Assembly (NCBI RefSeq): GCF_904063055.1
Contig: NZ_CAJFCN010000001.1
Coordinates: 1 to 64,000 of the forward strand
Direction of reading: 5' to 3'
Length of the DNA stretch: 64,000 nucleotides
Source: Pseudomonas paracarnis
GTDB taxonomy: Bacteria; Pseudomonadota; Gammaproteobacteria; Pseudomonadales; Pseudomonadaceae
The position numbers and the translations under genes are program-made. Below are positions 56,201 through 64,000 of the stretch, piece after piece; the first letter of the stretch is position 1, and the number at the start of each line of letters is the position of its first letter. The notes below the pieces were generated by a model. That model saw only the letters and a list, made by a program, of their open reading frames with translations. It was not told the origin of the DNA and ran no database searches.

Positions 56201-57078
56201 CGCAGGCGGACGAAAACGCGCCGGACCCGCTGGCCGATATCGACCCCAAGAGCATTCCGGCACTGGATATTGCCGTCGACCAGCTGTTCCAGGGCTCGGA
56301 CCTGATCGGGGCCTGGACGCTGAGGATCCGCCCGACCGCCAAGGGCCTGGCCTTCAATAACCTCGACCTTGGCCTCAAGGGCATGCTGCTCAAGGGCGCT
56401 GGGGGTTGGGAAGGTGCGCCAGGCGCCAGCAGCAGTTGGTACAAGGGCCGCCTCGATGGGCGCAACATTGCCGACGTGCTCAAGGGCTGGGGTTTTGCGC
56501 CTACGGTGACCAGCGAAGACTTCCATCTGGACGTGGATGGCCGCTGGCCGGGGTCGCCGGCCTGGGTCGGGCCCAAGCGGTTTTCCGGCAGCCTGGATGC
56601 CGCGTTCCGTAAAGGTCAGTTCGTTGAAGTGGAGGGCGGGGCCCAGGCATTGCGAGTGTTTGGCCTGCTTAACTTCAACTCCATTGGCCGGCGTTTGCGT
56701 TTGGACTTTTCCGACTTGTTCGGCAAGGGCTTGAGCTACGACAGGGTCAAAGGCTTGTTGGCCGCCAGTAATGGCGTGTTCGTGACCCGCGAGCCCATCA
56801 CCATGACCGGGCCTTCCACCAATCTGGAGCTTAACGGCACCCTGGATCTGGTTGCCGATCGCGTCGACGCCAAATTGCTGGTCACCTTGCCTGTGACCAA
56901 CAACCTGCCGATTGCGGCGCTGATTGTCGGTGCGCCGGCCATTGGTGGTGCGCTGTTTTTGATCGACAAGCTGATCGGTGACCGGGTTTCGCGCTTCGCC
57001 AGTGTGCAATACAAGGTGCAAGGCCCCTGGAAGGATCCAAAAATCACCTTCGACAAGCCATTTGAAAAGCCAAACTGA
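53263..57078 (+). CDS. yhdP: YhdP, AsmA-like outer-membrane lipid transport protein
   Basis: A 1271-residue inner-membrane protein of the AsmA-like/TIGR02099 family. One N-terminal membrane helix (about residues 15-35, WGLGLCALSLVLAAVYVSLG) anchors a long periplasmic beta-structured groove. In E. coli, YhdP with TamB and YdbH moves phospholipids to the outer membrane. Typical segments are HIGSLEGRWSGFAPVLLAHDV near residue 50, the C-terminal RLRLDFSDLFGKGLSYDRVKG and LDLVADRVDAKLLVTLPVTNNLP. The length fits the family. It lies between rng and the nitrilase-family gene, as in many gamma-proteobacteria. Confidence 0.94.
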   Translation: MERLIRFFAALTRWGLGLCALSLVLAAVYVSLGRELTPLVAEYRAEVEAKAQAALDTPLHIGSLEGRWSGFAPVLLAHDVMVGEGSSALRLDQVEVVPDMWASLMAREVRIAHLQVSGLQLSVKEDQDGRWTLQGLPVQDDQPLDPQQLLTRMQMVKRVSVLDSQVTLQPFDQAPVTVTYVGLSLHTGMSQQRLDARLTLPDGQPLAVSLRSRIRASQWKDAEVDAYLSLPQSDWAKWIPARLTQQWKLTQLKAGGEFWLSWAKGTVQSAAVRLNSPQVKGSYADRKPVHLENLALTAYLQRSDTGLKVLFDSLAMNIGETRWESRLQLQQNLATDKEQEVWKLQADRLDLAPITPLLNALAPLPDGFAKAVEHLKATGLLRNVLVDFRPQDTTDRKLSFAANLERVGFDAYFGAPAARNVSGSISGDLGQGELRMDSKDFSLHLYPIFAKPWQYIQANARLTWKLDKQGFTLIAPYIKVLGEEGKVAADFLIRLHFDHSQEDYMDLRVGMVDGDGRFTPKYLPAVLSPALDEWLRTAILKGAVDEGFFQYQGSLSHNALPASRNISLFFKVHDAELAFQPGWPHVNKVNGEVFVEESGVRILASKGQLLDTQVKDVYVNIPHAPAGGDSHLLLTGGFFGGLGDGLKILQEAPIGTASTFAGWKGEGDLQGSLDLDVPLAKGTEPKIVVDFKTDKARLQLAEPPLDLTQLKGDFRFDSAKGLSGQKISAQAFDRPITAQIFAEGKPGNISTRVTANGQVTVKRLTDWLKISQPLPVSGDIPYQLQVILDGADSQLMVNSNLKGVAVDLPAPFGMPASQGRDSTFRMTLQGAERRYWFDYGELANFTFAAPPDKFNDGRGELFLGDGDAVLPGAKGLRIRGVLSELDIDPWKKLVDRYAGNDPGGNAKQLLSGADFKVGKLTGFGTQFDQLSLQLDRKPAAWGLQLDSQQAKGAVNLPDAKGAPIAVNLKYVKLPAPDPTAQADENAPDPLADIDPKSIPALDIAVDQLFQGSDLIGAWTLRIRPTAKGLAFNNLDLGLKGMLLKGAGGWEGAPGASSSWYKGRLDGRNIADVLKGWGFAPTVTSEDFHLDVDGRWPGSPAWVGPKRFSGSLDAAFRKGQFVEVEGGAQALRVFGLLNFNSIGRRLRLDFSDLFGKGLSYDRVKGLLAASNGVFVTREPITMTGPSTNLELNGTLDLVADRVDAKLLVTLPVTNNLPIAALIVGAPAIGGALFLIDKLIGDRVSRFASVQYKVQGPWKDPKITFDKPFEKPN

Positions 57079-57126
57079 GAGCCTGTGGAGTAGCATGGCC
57101 CCATGCCCTGTATGGAGTGTCGGCCC

Positions 57127-57975
57127 ATGTCCTTTGCGGTAATTCAAATGGTCAGCCAGAGTGACGTGCTGGCCAACCTCGCCCAGGCGCGTCGCCTGCT
57201 GGAGCAGGCGGCGGCCGATGGCGCGAAACTCGCGGTGCTGCCAGAGAATTTCGCCGCCATGGGGCGCCGCGATGTGGCCGACATTGGCCGCGCCGAGGCG
57301 TTGGGGCAAGGCCCTGTGCTGCCCTGGTTGAAACAGGCCGCCCGCGACCTCACCTTATGGATAGTGGCCGGCACCTTGCCGCTGCCACCCAAGGACCAGC
57401 CCCACGCCAAACCCAATGCTTGCTCGCTGCTGATCAACGATCAGGGTGAAATAGTCGCTCGCTACGACAAACTCCACCTGTTTGATGTGGACGTAGCGGA
57501 TGCTCGCGGTCGTTATCGCGAATCTGACGACTATGCTTTCGGTAACCAGGTGGTGGTGGCGGATACGCCGGTGGGCCGTGTGGGGTTAACGGTGTGCTAC
57601 GACCTGCGGTTCCCCGAGCTGTACAGCGAGTTACGTGCGGCGGGGGCTGAACTGATTACCGCGCCCTCGGCCTTCACGGCAGTGACCGGGGCTGCGCATT
57701 GGGATGTGCTGATTCGCGCACGTGCCATCGAAACCCAGTGCTACCTGCTGGCAGCTGCCCAGGGCGGTGTGCACCCAGGCCCACGGGAAACCTTTGGCCA
57801 CGCGGCGATTGTCGACCCTTGGGGCCGAGTGCTGGCGCAACAGGATCAAGGCGAGGCGGTGTTACTGGCCGAACGCGATAGCAGTGAACAGGCGTCGATA
57901 CGGGCGCGCATGCCGGTGGCCAATCACCGGCGCTTTTTCTCGCAGGGCGCGCAGCGGCCTGCTTCAGAACGATGA
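57127..57975 (+). CDS. Nitrilase-superfamily amidase (Nit1/deaminated glutathione amidase-like)
   Basis: A 282-residue carbon-nitrogen hydrolase with the Glu-Lys-Cys triad: Glu in [10 protein letters not shown] (near residue 41), Lys in YDKLHLFDV (near 114) and Cys in [12 protein letters not shown] (near 151). The [16 protein letters not shown] segment is typical of Nit1-type enzymes that repair deaminated glutathione; that substrate is inferred. The start at 57127 ([10 protein letters not shown]) matches the family; the frame upstream adds an unlikely eight residues. It is 16 bases upstream of tldD. Confidence 0.9.
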   Translation: MSFAVIQMVSQSDVLANLAQARRLLEQAAADGAKLAVLPENFAAMGRRDVADIGRAEALGQGPVLPWLKQAARDLTLWIVAGTLPLPPKDQPHAKPNACSLLINDQGEIVARYDKLHLFDVDVADARGRYRESDDYAFGNQVVVADTPVGRVGLTVCYDLRFPELYSELRAAGAELITAPSAFTAVTGAAHWDVLIRARAIETQCYLLAAAQGGVHPGPRETFGHAAIVDPWGRVLAQQDQGEAVLLAERDSSEQASIRARMPVANHRRFFSQGAQRPASER

Positions 57976-57991
57976 ATTTAAGGCCAAACCT

Positions 57992-59434
57992 ATGAGCGAG
58001 TTGTTGTCCTCAGTCAGTGATCACCTCCTGGCACCCGGTGGCGTGACCATCGAAAGCCTGCAAACCGTGCTCGGCGATCTGGCCGGGCCGGGTATCGATG
58101 CGGCTGACCTGTATTTCCAGGGGCAGATTTCCGAGTCCTGGGCGCTGGAAGATGGGATCGTCAAGGAAGGCAGTTTCAACCTTGACCAGGGCGTAGGCGT
58201 TCGCGCGCAATCGGGTGAGAAAACCGGCTTTGCCTACAGCAATGCGATCACCCTGGAGGCCCTGGGCCTGGCGGCGCGTGCCGCCCGTTCGATTTCCCGT
58301 GCCGGGCAGAATGGCACGGTGCAGGCGTTCAGTACCCAGGACGTGGCGCAGTTGTATGCGCCGGATAACCCCTTGGAAGTGATCAGCCGTGCGGAAAAGG
58401 TCGAGCTGCTCAAGCGAATCGACGCAGCCACCCGCGCCTTGGACCCGCGTATCCAGCAAGTGACCGTGAGCATGGCGGGCGTGTGGGAGCGCATCCTCGT
58501 GGCGTCCACAGACGGTGGGCTGGCGGCGGATGTACGGCCGCTGGTGCGTTTCAATGTGAGTGTGATCGTCGAACAGAACGGGCGCCGCGAGCGCGGTGGC
58601 CATGGCGGCGGCGGGCGCACCGACTACCGTTATTTCCTCGCTGACGACCGTGCCATGGGCTATGCCCGTGAGGCGCTGCGCCAGGCATTGGTCAACCTGG
58701 AAGCGATTCCGGCACCCGCCGGCACCTTGCCGGTGGTGCTGGGCTCGGGTTGGTCTGGCGTGTTGCTCCACGAAGCCGTGGGCCATGGCCTGGAAGGCGA
58801 TTTCAACCGCAAGGGCAGTTCCGCCTACAGTGGGCGCATGGGCGAAATGGTTGCGTCCAAGCTGTGCACCATTGTCGATGACGGCACCCTGGCCGGCCGC
58901 CGTGGTTCGCTGAGTGTCGATGACGAAGGCACGCCGACCGAATGCACCACCCTGATCGAAAACGGCGTGCTCAAGGGCTACATGCAAGACAAGCTCAACG
59001 CGCGCCTGATGGGCGTGGCGCGCACCGGTAATGGTCGTCGTGAATCCTATGCGCATCTACCAATGCCGCGCATGACCAACACCTACATGCTCGGTGGCCA
59101 AAGCGATCCGGCAGAAATCATTGCCTCGGTAAAACGCGGTATCTACTGCGCCAACCTCGGCGGCGGCCAGGTGGACATCACCAGCGGCAAGTTCGTGTTC
59201 TCCACCAGCGAGGCGTACCTGATCGAAGACGGCAAGATTACCGCGCCGGTCAAAGGGGCGACGCTGATTGGTAACGGCCCGGAAGCCATGAGCAAGGTGT
59301 CGATGGTCGGTAACGACCTGTCGCTGGACAGCGGGGTGGGCACGTGCGGCAAGGATGGGCAGTCGGTGCCGGTAGGTGTCGGCCAGCCAACCTTGAAAAT
59401 TGATGCGATCACCGTGGGTGGTACGGGATCGTAG
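57992..59434 (+). CDS. tldD: Metalloprotease TldD
   Basis: Zinc metallopeptidase that with PmbA (TldE) cleaves unfolded peptides; in E. coli the pair matures microcin B17 and degrades CcdA antitoxin. The 480-residue protein carries the HExxxH metal site in [19 protein letters not shown] (near residue 262) and GMGRRG-like acidic segments downstream. The start at 57992 ([11 protein letters not shown]) is taken because the upstream frame overlaps the amidase gene. The partner pmbA lies 0.7 kb on, separated by darP on the opposite strand. Confidence 0.96.
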   Translation: MSELLSSVSDHLLAPGGVTIESLQTVLGDLAGPGIDAADLYFQGQISESWALEDGIVKEGSFNLDQGVGVRAQSGEKTGFAYSNAITLEALGLAARAARSISRAGQNGTVQAFSTQDVAQLYAPDNPLEVISRAEKVELLKRIDAATRALDPRIQQVTVSMAGVWERILVASTDGGLAADVRPLVRFNVSVIVEQNGRRERGGHGGGGRTDYRYFLADDRAMGYAREALRQALVNLEAIPAPAGTLPVVLGSGWSGVLLHEAVGHGLEGDFNRKGSSAYSGRMGEMVASKLCTIVDDGTLAGRRGSLSVDDEGTPTECTTLIENGVLKGYMQDKLNARLMGVARTGNGRRESYAHLPMPRMTNTYMLGGQSDPAEIIASVKRGIYCANLGGGQVDITSGKFVFSTSEAYLIEDGKITAPVKGATLIGNGPEAMSKVSMVGNDLSLDSGVGTCGKDGQSVPVGVGQPTLKIDAITVGGTGS

Positions 59435-59446
59435 GAACGCAAGCTT

Positions 59447-59469
59447 CGGGTGGCGACGACCGCCACCCG
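59447..59469. other. Hairpin between convergent tldD and darP
   Basis: CGGGTGGCG (59447-59455) pairs perfectly with CGCCACCCG (59461-59469) around ACGAC. Neither strand carries a T-tract after it, so it is an unproven bidirectional stop signal. Confidence 0.4.
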
Positions 59470-59479
59470 GGGAAGAGGA

Positions 59480-60001
59480 TCAGCGCAGGCCGCGTTGAGT
59501 CTCGTCCAGCTCACGGATGTATTTGAAGATTTTACGGCTGGTGGCCGGCGCCTTGTTATGCGCCAGCTCGTGCTGGGCCTGACGGATCAGGGAGCGCAAT
59601 TGCTGGCGGTCCGCGTCCGGGTAGTCCAGTACGAATTTCTCCAGCACCGCGTCATCGCCCGAGATCAGGCGGTCACGCCAACGTTCCAGGTTGTGGAAGC
59701 GTTCGTTGTACTGGCGAGTGGAGGCATCGGTTTGATCGAGCAAAGTCAGAATGGCGTCAATGTCTTGGTCGCGCATCAGTTTGCCGATAAACGAGATGTG
59801 CCGTTTACGCGCGATATTCGCGGTGTGCTTGGGCGCATCCGCCAGGGCCCGACGCATTTCGTCGGTCAGTGGCAGTTTGGCGACCAAATCCTTTTTGAGC
59901 GTTGTAAGGCGCTCGCCAAGGTCAACCAGAGCATGCAGCTCACGTTTGACCTGGGTTTTGCTTTTCTCCCCATCGAGGGAGTCGTCGTAAGAATCAACCA
60001 T
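59480..60001 (-). CDS. darP: Ribosome biogenesis factor DarP (YjgA)
   Basis: Dual-action ribosome protein that acts late in 50S assembly, 173 residues. It begins [32 protein letters not shown] and is helical and basic, with [14 protein letters not shown] and [17 protein letters not shown] as family segments. The start at 60001 is chosen over a longer frame that overlaps the pmbA promoter region. It is divergent from pmbA by 108 bases. Confidence 0.93.
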   Translation of the reverse strand: MVDSYDDSLDGEKSKTQVKRELHALVDLGERLTTLKKDLVAKLPLTDEMRRALADAPKHTANIARKRHISFIGKLMRDQDIDAILTLLDQTDASTRQYNERFHNLERWRDRLISGDDAVLEKFVLDYPDADRQQLRSLIRQAQHELAHNKAPATSRKIFKYIRELDETQRGLR

Positions 60002-60109
60002 GGTGGCAGTCCGCAAAGAAACGCCGCCATGATAACCAGTCGGGGGCCGCTTGTCCGGCCCGGTCGCTCGATGGCCATTACCGAAAGCAGAATTTGAGTG
60101 GAGAAAACC

Positions 60110-61456
60110 ATGAGTGCAGCCCAAAGCGTCGGTCCACAAGCGTTACCGGCCCTGCAGGAACAAGTCGAGCAGATCCTTGCCGAGGCCAAGCGCCAGGGGG
60201 CCAGCGCCTGTGAAGTGGCGGTGTCGCTGGAGCAAGGGTTGTCGACTTCGGTGCGCCAGCGGGAAGTGGAAACGGTTGAATTCAATCGCGACCAAGGGTT
60301 TGGCATTACCTTGTATGCGGGCCAGCGCAAAGGCTCGGCCAGCACTTCCGCCAGTGGCCCTGAGGCGATTCGCGAGACCGTCGCCGCAGCACTGGCGATT
60401 GCCAAGCACACCTCCGAGGATGAAAGCTCGGGCCTGGCCGACAAGGCGTTGATGGCCAAGGATGTGCAGGATTTTGACCTGTTCCACGCCTGGGATATCA
60501 CGCCTGAGCAAGCCATCGAGCTGGCGCTGACCTGCGAAGCGGCAGCCTTCGATGCCGATGCCCGCATCAAGAATGCGGACGGCACCACCTTGAGTACCCA
60601 TCAGGGTTGCCGCGTCTACGGCAACAGCCATGGCTTTATCGGTGGCTATGCGTCCACGCGTCACAGCCTCAGTTGCGTGATGATCGCCGAAGCCAACGGG
60701 CAGATGCAGCGTGATTACTGGTATGACGTAAACCGCCAAGGCGATTTACTGGCAGACCCTGCAAGCATTGGCCTGCGTGCGGCGCAACGGGCTGCGAGCC
60801 GCCTGGGCGCGCGCCCGGTGCCGACCTGCGAAGTGCCTGTGCTGTTTTCCGCAGAGCTGGCCGGTGGTTTATTCGGCAGCTTCCTCGGCGCGATTTCCGG
60901 TGGCAACCTGTATCGCAAGTCTTCGTTCCTGGAAGGCGCCATCGGCCAGAAGCTGTTCCCTGAGTGGCTGACCATCGACGAGCGCCCGCATCTGATGCGC
61001 GCGATGGGCAGTTCGTCGTTCGACGGCGATGGCCTGGCGACCTATGCCAAGCCGTTTGTCGAGCAAGGTGAGCTGGTGTCCTATGTGCTGGGCACTTATG
61101 CCGGTCGCAAGCTGGGCCTGCCAAGCACCGCTAACGCAGGCGGCGTGCATAACCTGTTCGTGACCCACGGTGATGAAGACCAGGCGGCGTTGTTGCGGCG
61201 GATGGGGCGTGGGTTGCTGGTGACTGAATTGATGGGCCATGGCCTGAACATGGTCACCGGTGACTACTCGCGTGGTGCGGCGGGCTTCTGGGTGGAGAAT
61301 GGCGAGATTCAGTTCGCCGTCCAGGAAGTGACCATCGCGGGCAATATGCGCGATATGTTCAAGCAGATCGTTGCCGTGGGTAACGACCTTGAACTGCGCA
61401 GCAATATCCGCACGGGTTCGGTGCTTATTGAACGCATGACGGTCGCTGGCAGCTAA
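60110..61456 (+). CDS. pmbA: Metalloprotease-like PmbA (TldE)
   Basis: Partner of TldD in the TldD/TldE peptidase, 448 residues. It shares the TldD fold but lacks the HExxxH zinc site. Conserved segments are [53 protein letters not shown] and [35 protein letters not shown]. The ATG at 60110 has GGAG seven bases upstream; an in-frame GTG four codons earlier is less likely. It ends at a strong terminator before the Fur-controlled operon. Confidence 0.96.
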   Translation: MSAAQSVGPQALPALQEQVEQILAEAKRQGASACEVAVSLEQGLSTSVRQREVETVEFNRDQGFGITLYAGQRKGSASTSASGPEAIRETVAAALAIAKHTSEDESSGLADKALMAKDVQDFDLFHAWDITPEQAIELALTCEAAAFDADARIKNADGTTLSTHQGCRVYGNSHGFIGGYASTRHSLSCVMIAEANGQMQRDYWYDVNRQGDLLADPASIGLRAAQRAASRLGARPVPTCEVPVLFSAELAGGLFGSFLGAISGGNLYRKSSFLEGAIGQKLFPEWLTIDERPHLMRAMGSSSFDGDGLATYAKPFVEQGELVSYVLGTYAGRKLGLPSTANAGGVHNLFVTHGDEDQAALLRRMGRGLLVTELMGHGLNMVTGDYSRGAAGFWVENGEIQFAVQEVTIAGNMRDMFKQIVAVGNDLELRSNIRTGSVLIERMTVAGS

Positions 61457-61477
61457 TCCCTCCCGCACGTTCTGAAA

Positions 61478-61510
61478 GGCGCGCCATCGCAAAGATGGCG
61501 CGCCTTTTTT
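61478..61510 (+). terminator. Intrinsic terminator of pmbA
   Basis: GGCGCGCCATC (61478-61488) pairs perfectly with GATGGCGCGCC (61494-61504) around a 5-base loop, followed by six T. Confidence 0.95.
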
Positions 61511-61552
61511 ATTGCGCCTCTTTTGACAGGATTAATGGGCCACTCTTGTTTT

Positions 61553-61588
61553 GATTCTCAATATCATTTAATAATAAATATCATTACC
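61553..61588 (+). promoter_or_regulatory. Tandem Fur boxes in the fagA promoter
   Basis: AATAATAAATATCATTACC (61570-61588) matches the 19-base Fur consensus at 14 positions and an adjoining segment GATTCTCAATATCATTTAA (61553-61571) at about 12. They lie in an AT-rich stretch 16 bases before the fagA ATG. Fur repression of this operon in iron-rich cells is known in P. aeruginosa. Confidence 0.75.
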
Positions 61589-61603
61589 GAATGAGTGTGT
61601 CTC

Positions 61604-61999
61604 ATGAGTTCTGTCTTGCATGAGGATCCCTATCTGGAAAGCTGGCGTTGGATGAGCCGCCAGATTCGCTGTGGCCTGGATCCCAATGAACCCCGCCTGA
61701 TTGAGCATTACCTGAACGAAGGTCGGTACCTGGCGTGTTGCACCGCAACCCATCCGTGGACCATCGCTGAAACCTCATTTCGTTTGTTGATCGACACCGC
61801 CGCTGATGTCGCCTTGCCCTGGCATTGGCGCTCTCTGTGCCTGGACCAGGCCTGGCGACCACTGCGCGACCTGGAAAAACTCTCCCACTGTGCCTGCCGC
61901 CTCAAGCGCTGGCAGACCTTTGCCTGGCAATTGGCGAGCTGCGAATTACTGCCTTCGATTTCCGTTTCTGACTTGGTGCAAGGATCTAATGATGAGTAA
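61604..61999 (+). CDS. fagA: FagA, Fur-associated protein of unknown function
   Basis: A 131-residue protein matching FagA, the first gene of the Fur-regulated fagA-fumC-orfX-sodA operon of Pseudomonas. It begins MSSVLHEDPYLESWRWMSRQIRCGLDPNEPRLIEHYLNEGRYLACC and is rich in Trp, Cys and Leu (LCLDQAWRPLRDLEKLSHCACRLKRWQTFAWQLASCELL), with no signal peptide. The biochemical role is unknown. The ATG at 61604 is used rather than a GTG nine bases earlier. Its end overlaps the fumC start. Confidence 0.88.
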   Translation: MSSVLHEDPYLESWRWMSRQIRCGLDPNEPRLIEHYLNEGRYLACCTATHPWTIAETSFRLLIDTAADVALPWHWRSLCLDQAWRPLRDLEKLSHCACRLKRWQTFAWQLASCELLPSISVSDLVQGSNDE

Positions 62000-63368
62000 C
62001 ACCCGTATCGAACGCGACAGCATGGGCGAACTGCATGTGCCGCAAGAAGCTTTGTATGGCGCACAAACACAGCGTGCGGTGAACAACTTTCCGATCAGTC
62101 ATCAACCCATGCCGGCGCAATTCATCCGCGCGCTGATCCTGGCCAAGACAGCCGCGGCCAAGGTCAACGTCGACCTCAAGCAAATCAGCGAAGGGCAGGG
62201 CAAGGCTATTGTCGATGCTGCCCAAGGATTGCTGGAAGGCGACTACATGCAGCACTTCCCGGTGGATATCTTCCAGACCGGCTCCGGCACCAGCTCCAAC
62301 ATGAACGCCAATGAAGTGATCGCGACCCTTGCCAGCCGTTTGCTGGGCGAGGCGGTCAACCCCAACGATCATGTGAATTGCGGCCAGAGCAGCAACGACA
62401 TCATCCCCACCACCATTCACGTCAGTGCTGCGTTGGTGCTGCACGAGCAAACGTTGCCGGCCCTGCTGCATCTGGTGCAGGTCATCGAGCAAAAAGCCGA
62501 GGCGGTTCACCCGTTCATCAAGACCGGCCGCACGCATTTGATGGACGCCATGCCGGTGCGCATGAGCCAGGTGCTGAACGGCTGGGCGCAGCAGCTCAAG
62601 GCCAATATCGGTCACTTGCAGGACCTGCTACCGGCGCTGCAAGCATTGGCTCAGGGCGGCACGGCGGTCGGTACCGGGATCAATGCGCACCCCGAGTTTG
62701 CCGGGTGTTTCAGCCAGCAACTGAGCCTGTTGACTGGAGTGAAGTTCACACCCGGCAAGAACCTGTTTGCGCTGATTGGCTCCCAGGACACCGCCGTTGC
62801 GGTCTCTGGTCAGTTGAAAGCCACGGCGGTGTCGCTGATGAAGATCGCCAATGACCTGCGCTGGATGAACTCCGGGCCATTGGCCGGCCTGGGTGAAATC
62901 GAACTGGAGGCGCTGCAGCCGGGCTCGTCGATCATGCCGGGCAAGGTCAACCCGGTCATCCCGGAAGCGACCGCCATGGTGGCCGCCCAGGTTATCGGCA
63001 ATGACACAGTGATCACGGTGGCCGGTCAGTCGGGCAATTTCGAGCTGAATGTGATGCTGCCGATCATTGCCCAAAACCTGCTCAGCAGCCTGGAGTTGCT
63101 GGCCAATGCCAGCCGGTTGCTGGCGGACAAGGCCATTGCCAGCTTCAAGGTCAACGAACCCAAGCTCAAGGAAGCGCTGTCACGCAATCCGATCCTGGTC
63201 ACCGCACTTAACCCGATCATCGGCTACCAGAAAGCCGCTGAAATCGCCAAGAAGGCGTATCAGCAAGGCCGCCCGGTGATCGATGTCGCCCTCGAACACA
63301 CCGACCTGCCTCGCAGCCAACTGGAAGTCCTGCTGGACCCGGAAAAGCTCACCGCCGGCGGCGTGTAA
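61992..63368 (+). CDS. fumC: Fumarate hydratase class II (iron-independent)
   Basis: Interconverts fumarate and malate without an Fe-S cluster, useful under iron limitation and oxidative stress. The 458-residue protein begins MSNTRIERDSMGELHVPQEALYGAQTQRA and has GTSSNMNANEVIA, TGRTHLMDAMPVRMSQ and the signature GSSIMPGKVNPV (near residue 315). Two adjacent ATG codons (61989, 61992) follow AGGA; the second has better spacing. Translation overlaps fagA. This is the inducible partner expressed with Mn-SOD when iron is scarce. Confidence 0.97.
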   Translation: MSNTRIERDSMGELHVPQEALYGAQTQRAVNNFPISHQPMPAQFIRALILAKTAAAKVNVDLKQISEGQGKAIVDAAQGLLEGDYMQHFPVDIFQTGSGTSSNMNANEVIATLASRLLGEAVNPNDHVNCGQSSNDIIPTTIHVSAALVLHEQTLPALLHLVQVIEQKAEAVHPFIKTGRTHLMDAMPVRMSQVLNGWAQQLKANIGHLQDLLPALQALAQGGTAVGTGINAHPEFAGCFSQQLSLLTGVKFTPGKNLFALIGSQDTAVAVSGQLKATAVSLMKIANDLRWMNSGPLAGLGEIELEALQPGSSIMPGKVNPVIPEATAMVAAQVIGNDTVITVAGQSGNFELNVMLPIIAQNLLSSLELLANASRLLADKAIASFKVNEPKLKEALSRNPILVTALNPIIGYQKAAEIAKKAYQQGRPVIDVALEHTDLPRSQLEVLLDPEKLTAGGV

Positions 63369-63395
63369 TCAACGACCCCGCTTTGGAGGCTCACC

Positions 63396-63824
63396 ATGGA
63401 GCACTGGAAACGCACGATCGAACGGGCCAATCGCTGCTTTATGGCAGGCGAGTTGGTTGACGCTCGCGAGGCCTATCTGCAAGCCCTGGCCCTGGCCCAA
63501 GTGTTGTTCGAACGCTGGGCGGATGCTGACGAAGCAGTGGCGGCTTGCGTCATTTCCCATCACAACCTGGCGGACCTGCACTTGCGCCTGAACCAGCCTG
63601 AGGAAAGCGCGGAATACCTCTGCGCTATCCATCAGCGCCTCTTACAGACCATGCAGAACCCGCGACTCAGCCCGTCACTGCGCGAGGCCGCGCTGCGCCA
63701 AAGCAGCAAGACCTACGTCGAGCTGCTGAATTTCATCAGCGATCACGGCGAATACCCACGCACTCATCGGCTGCTGGGCAGTGCTGCGACGCCAACGTCC
63801 ACGTCCCACTATGGAGCACATTGA
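63396..63824 (+). CDS. OrfX-type small helical protein between fumC and sodA
   Basis: A 142-residue alpha-helical protein with TPR-like character ([59 protein letters not shown]). It corresponds to the uncharacterised gene between fumC and sodA in Pseudomonas (PA4469 in P. aeruginosa, from memory). Function is unknown; a chaperone or scaffold role in loading Mn-SOD or FumC is a guess from position. GGAGG precedes the ATG, and sodA starts one base after its stop. Confidence 0.8.
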   Translation: MEHWKRTIERANRCFMAGELVDAREAYLQALALAQVLFERWADADEAVAACVISHHNLADLHLRLNQPEESAEYLCAIHQRLLQTMQNPRLSPSLREAALRQSSKTYVELLNFISDHGEYPRTHRLLGSAATPTSTSHYGAH

Positions 63825-63825
63825 T

Positions 63826-64000
63826 ATGACCTATACCTTGCCGGCCTTGCCTTACGCCTACGACGCCCTCGAGCCGCATATCGACGCGCAAACCATGGAA
63901 ATTCACTACACCAAGCACCACCAGACCTACATCAATAACCTCAATGCTGCGGTCGAGGGGACTGAGTTCGCCGGCTGGCCGGTGGAGAAGCTGGTGTCCA
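63826..64000 (+). CDS. sodA: Manganese superoxide dismutase, N-terminal part
   Basis: First 58 codons of Mn-SOD, which removes superoxide when iron for Fe-SOD is scarce. The visible part [41 protein letters not shown] carries the first metal-ligand His and the HxxxxHHxxYVNNLN-type signature. The gene runs past the window end. Co-transcription with fagA, fumC and the small helical gene fits Fur control. Confidence 0.94.
   Translation, partial: MTYTLPALPYAYDALEPHIDAQTMEIHYTKHHQTYINNLNAAVEGTEFAGWPVEKLVS

Noticed and set aside
54403..57309. A 968-residue open frame on the minus strand opposite yhdP, and similar long antisense frames opposite opdP, the dppA genes and rng
   Set aside because: They mirror the codon structure of clear genes on the other strand in GC-rich DNA, have His/Gln/Arg-rich sequences with no recognisable domains, and lack ribosome binding sites.

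Overview
The window reads as chromosomal DNA of a Pseudomonas species, most likely of the P. fluorescens group. The evidence is GC-rich codon use, near-standard Pseudomonas protein sequences (RoxS/RoxR, SspA/SspB, PetABC, GatCAB, MreBCD, the FagA-FumC-SodA operon) and seven REP/REPIN-type palindromic repeats with the usual GTGGGAGC-TGGCTTGCCTGCGAT core. From memory, most genes match the P. aeruginosa block from about PA4427 to PA4506, but the order is rearranged. Apart from a probable transposase tail at the left edge there is no prophage, integron or CRISPR.

Layout. (1) 0-12.8 kb: a minus-strand dipeptide uptake locus with four paralogous periplasmic binding proteins, an OprD-family porin and the DppBCDF transporter. 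Strong hairpins or terminators separate the binding-protein and porin genes. (2) 12.8-16.2 kb: one very large gene for a protein resembling the dermonecrotic-toxin-like (DUF6543) family, then a SIMPL-domain periplasmic protein. (3) 17.3-21.6 kb: the RoxS/RoxR redox two-component system, a fused ABC transporter and ZapG. (4) 21.7-33.6 kb: housekeeping genes: an alpha/beta hydrolase, trpS, zapE, an AraC-type regulator divergent from an acyl-CoA dehydrogenase, a Tas-like aldo/keto reductase, rplM-rpsI, the cytochrome bc1 operon petABC, and sspAB. (5) 33.8-42.7 kb: a galactarate catabolic region (FadR-type regulator, kdgD, semialdehyde dehydrogenase, MFS transporter, garD, AEC permease), interrupted by a zinc-phospholipase-C-like gene that carries a near-perfect LexA (SOS) box. 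(6) 42.8-44.7 kb: a carboxymuconolactone decarboxylase-like protein, a Ca2+/Na+ antiporter and a short RlpA-like lipoprotein. (7) 44.8-61.5 kb: gatBAC diverging from mreBCD-maf-rng-yhdP-nitrilase-tldD, then darP and pmbA. (8) 61.5-64 kb: the Fur-controlled fagA-fumC-orfX-sodA operon, with sodA cut by the window end.

Most genes are ordinary core genes. The points most worth a second look are the SOS box in front of the phospholipase-like gene, the apparent ATT start codon of mreC overlapped by a 13-codon upstream reading frame, the large toxin-like gene with an AT-richer 3' end, the long structured hairpin between petC and sspA, the nested palindrome element at 27.3 kb, and the operator-like palindrome shared between the kdgD promoter and its presumed regulator. 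No clearly new multi-gene system was found.
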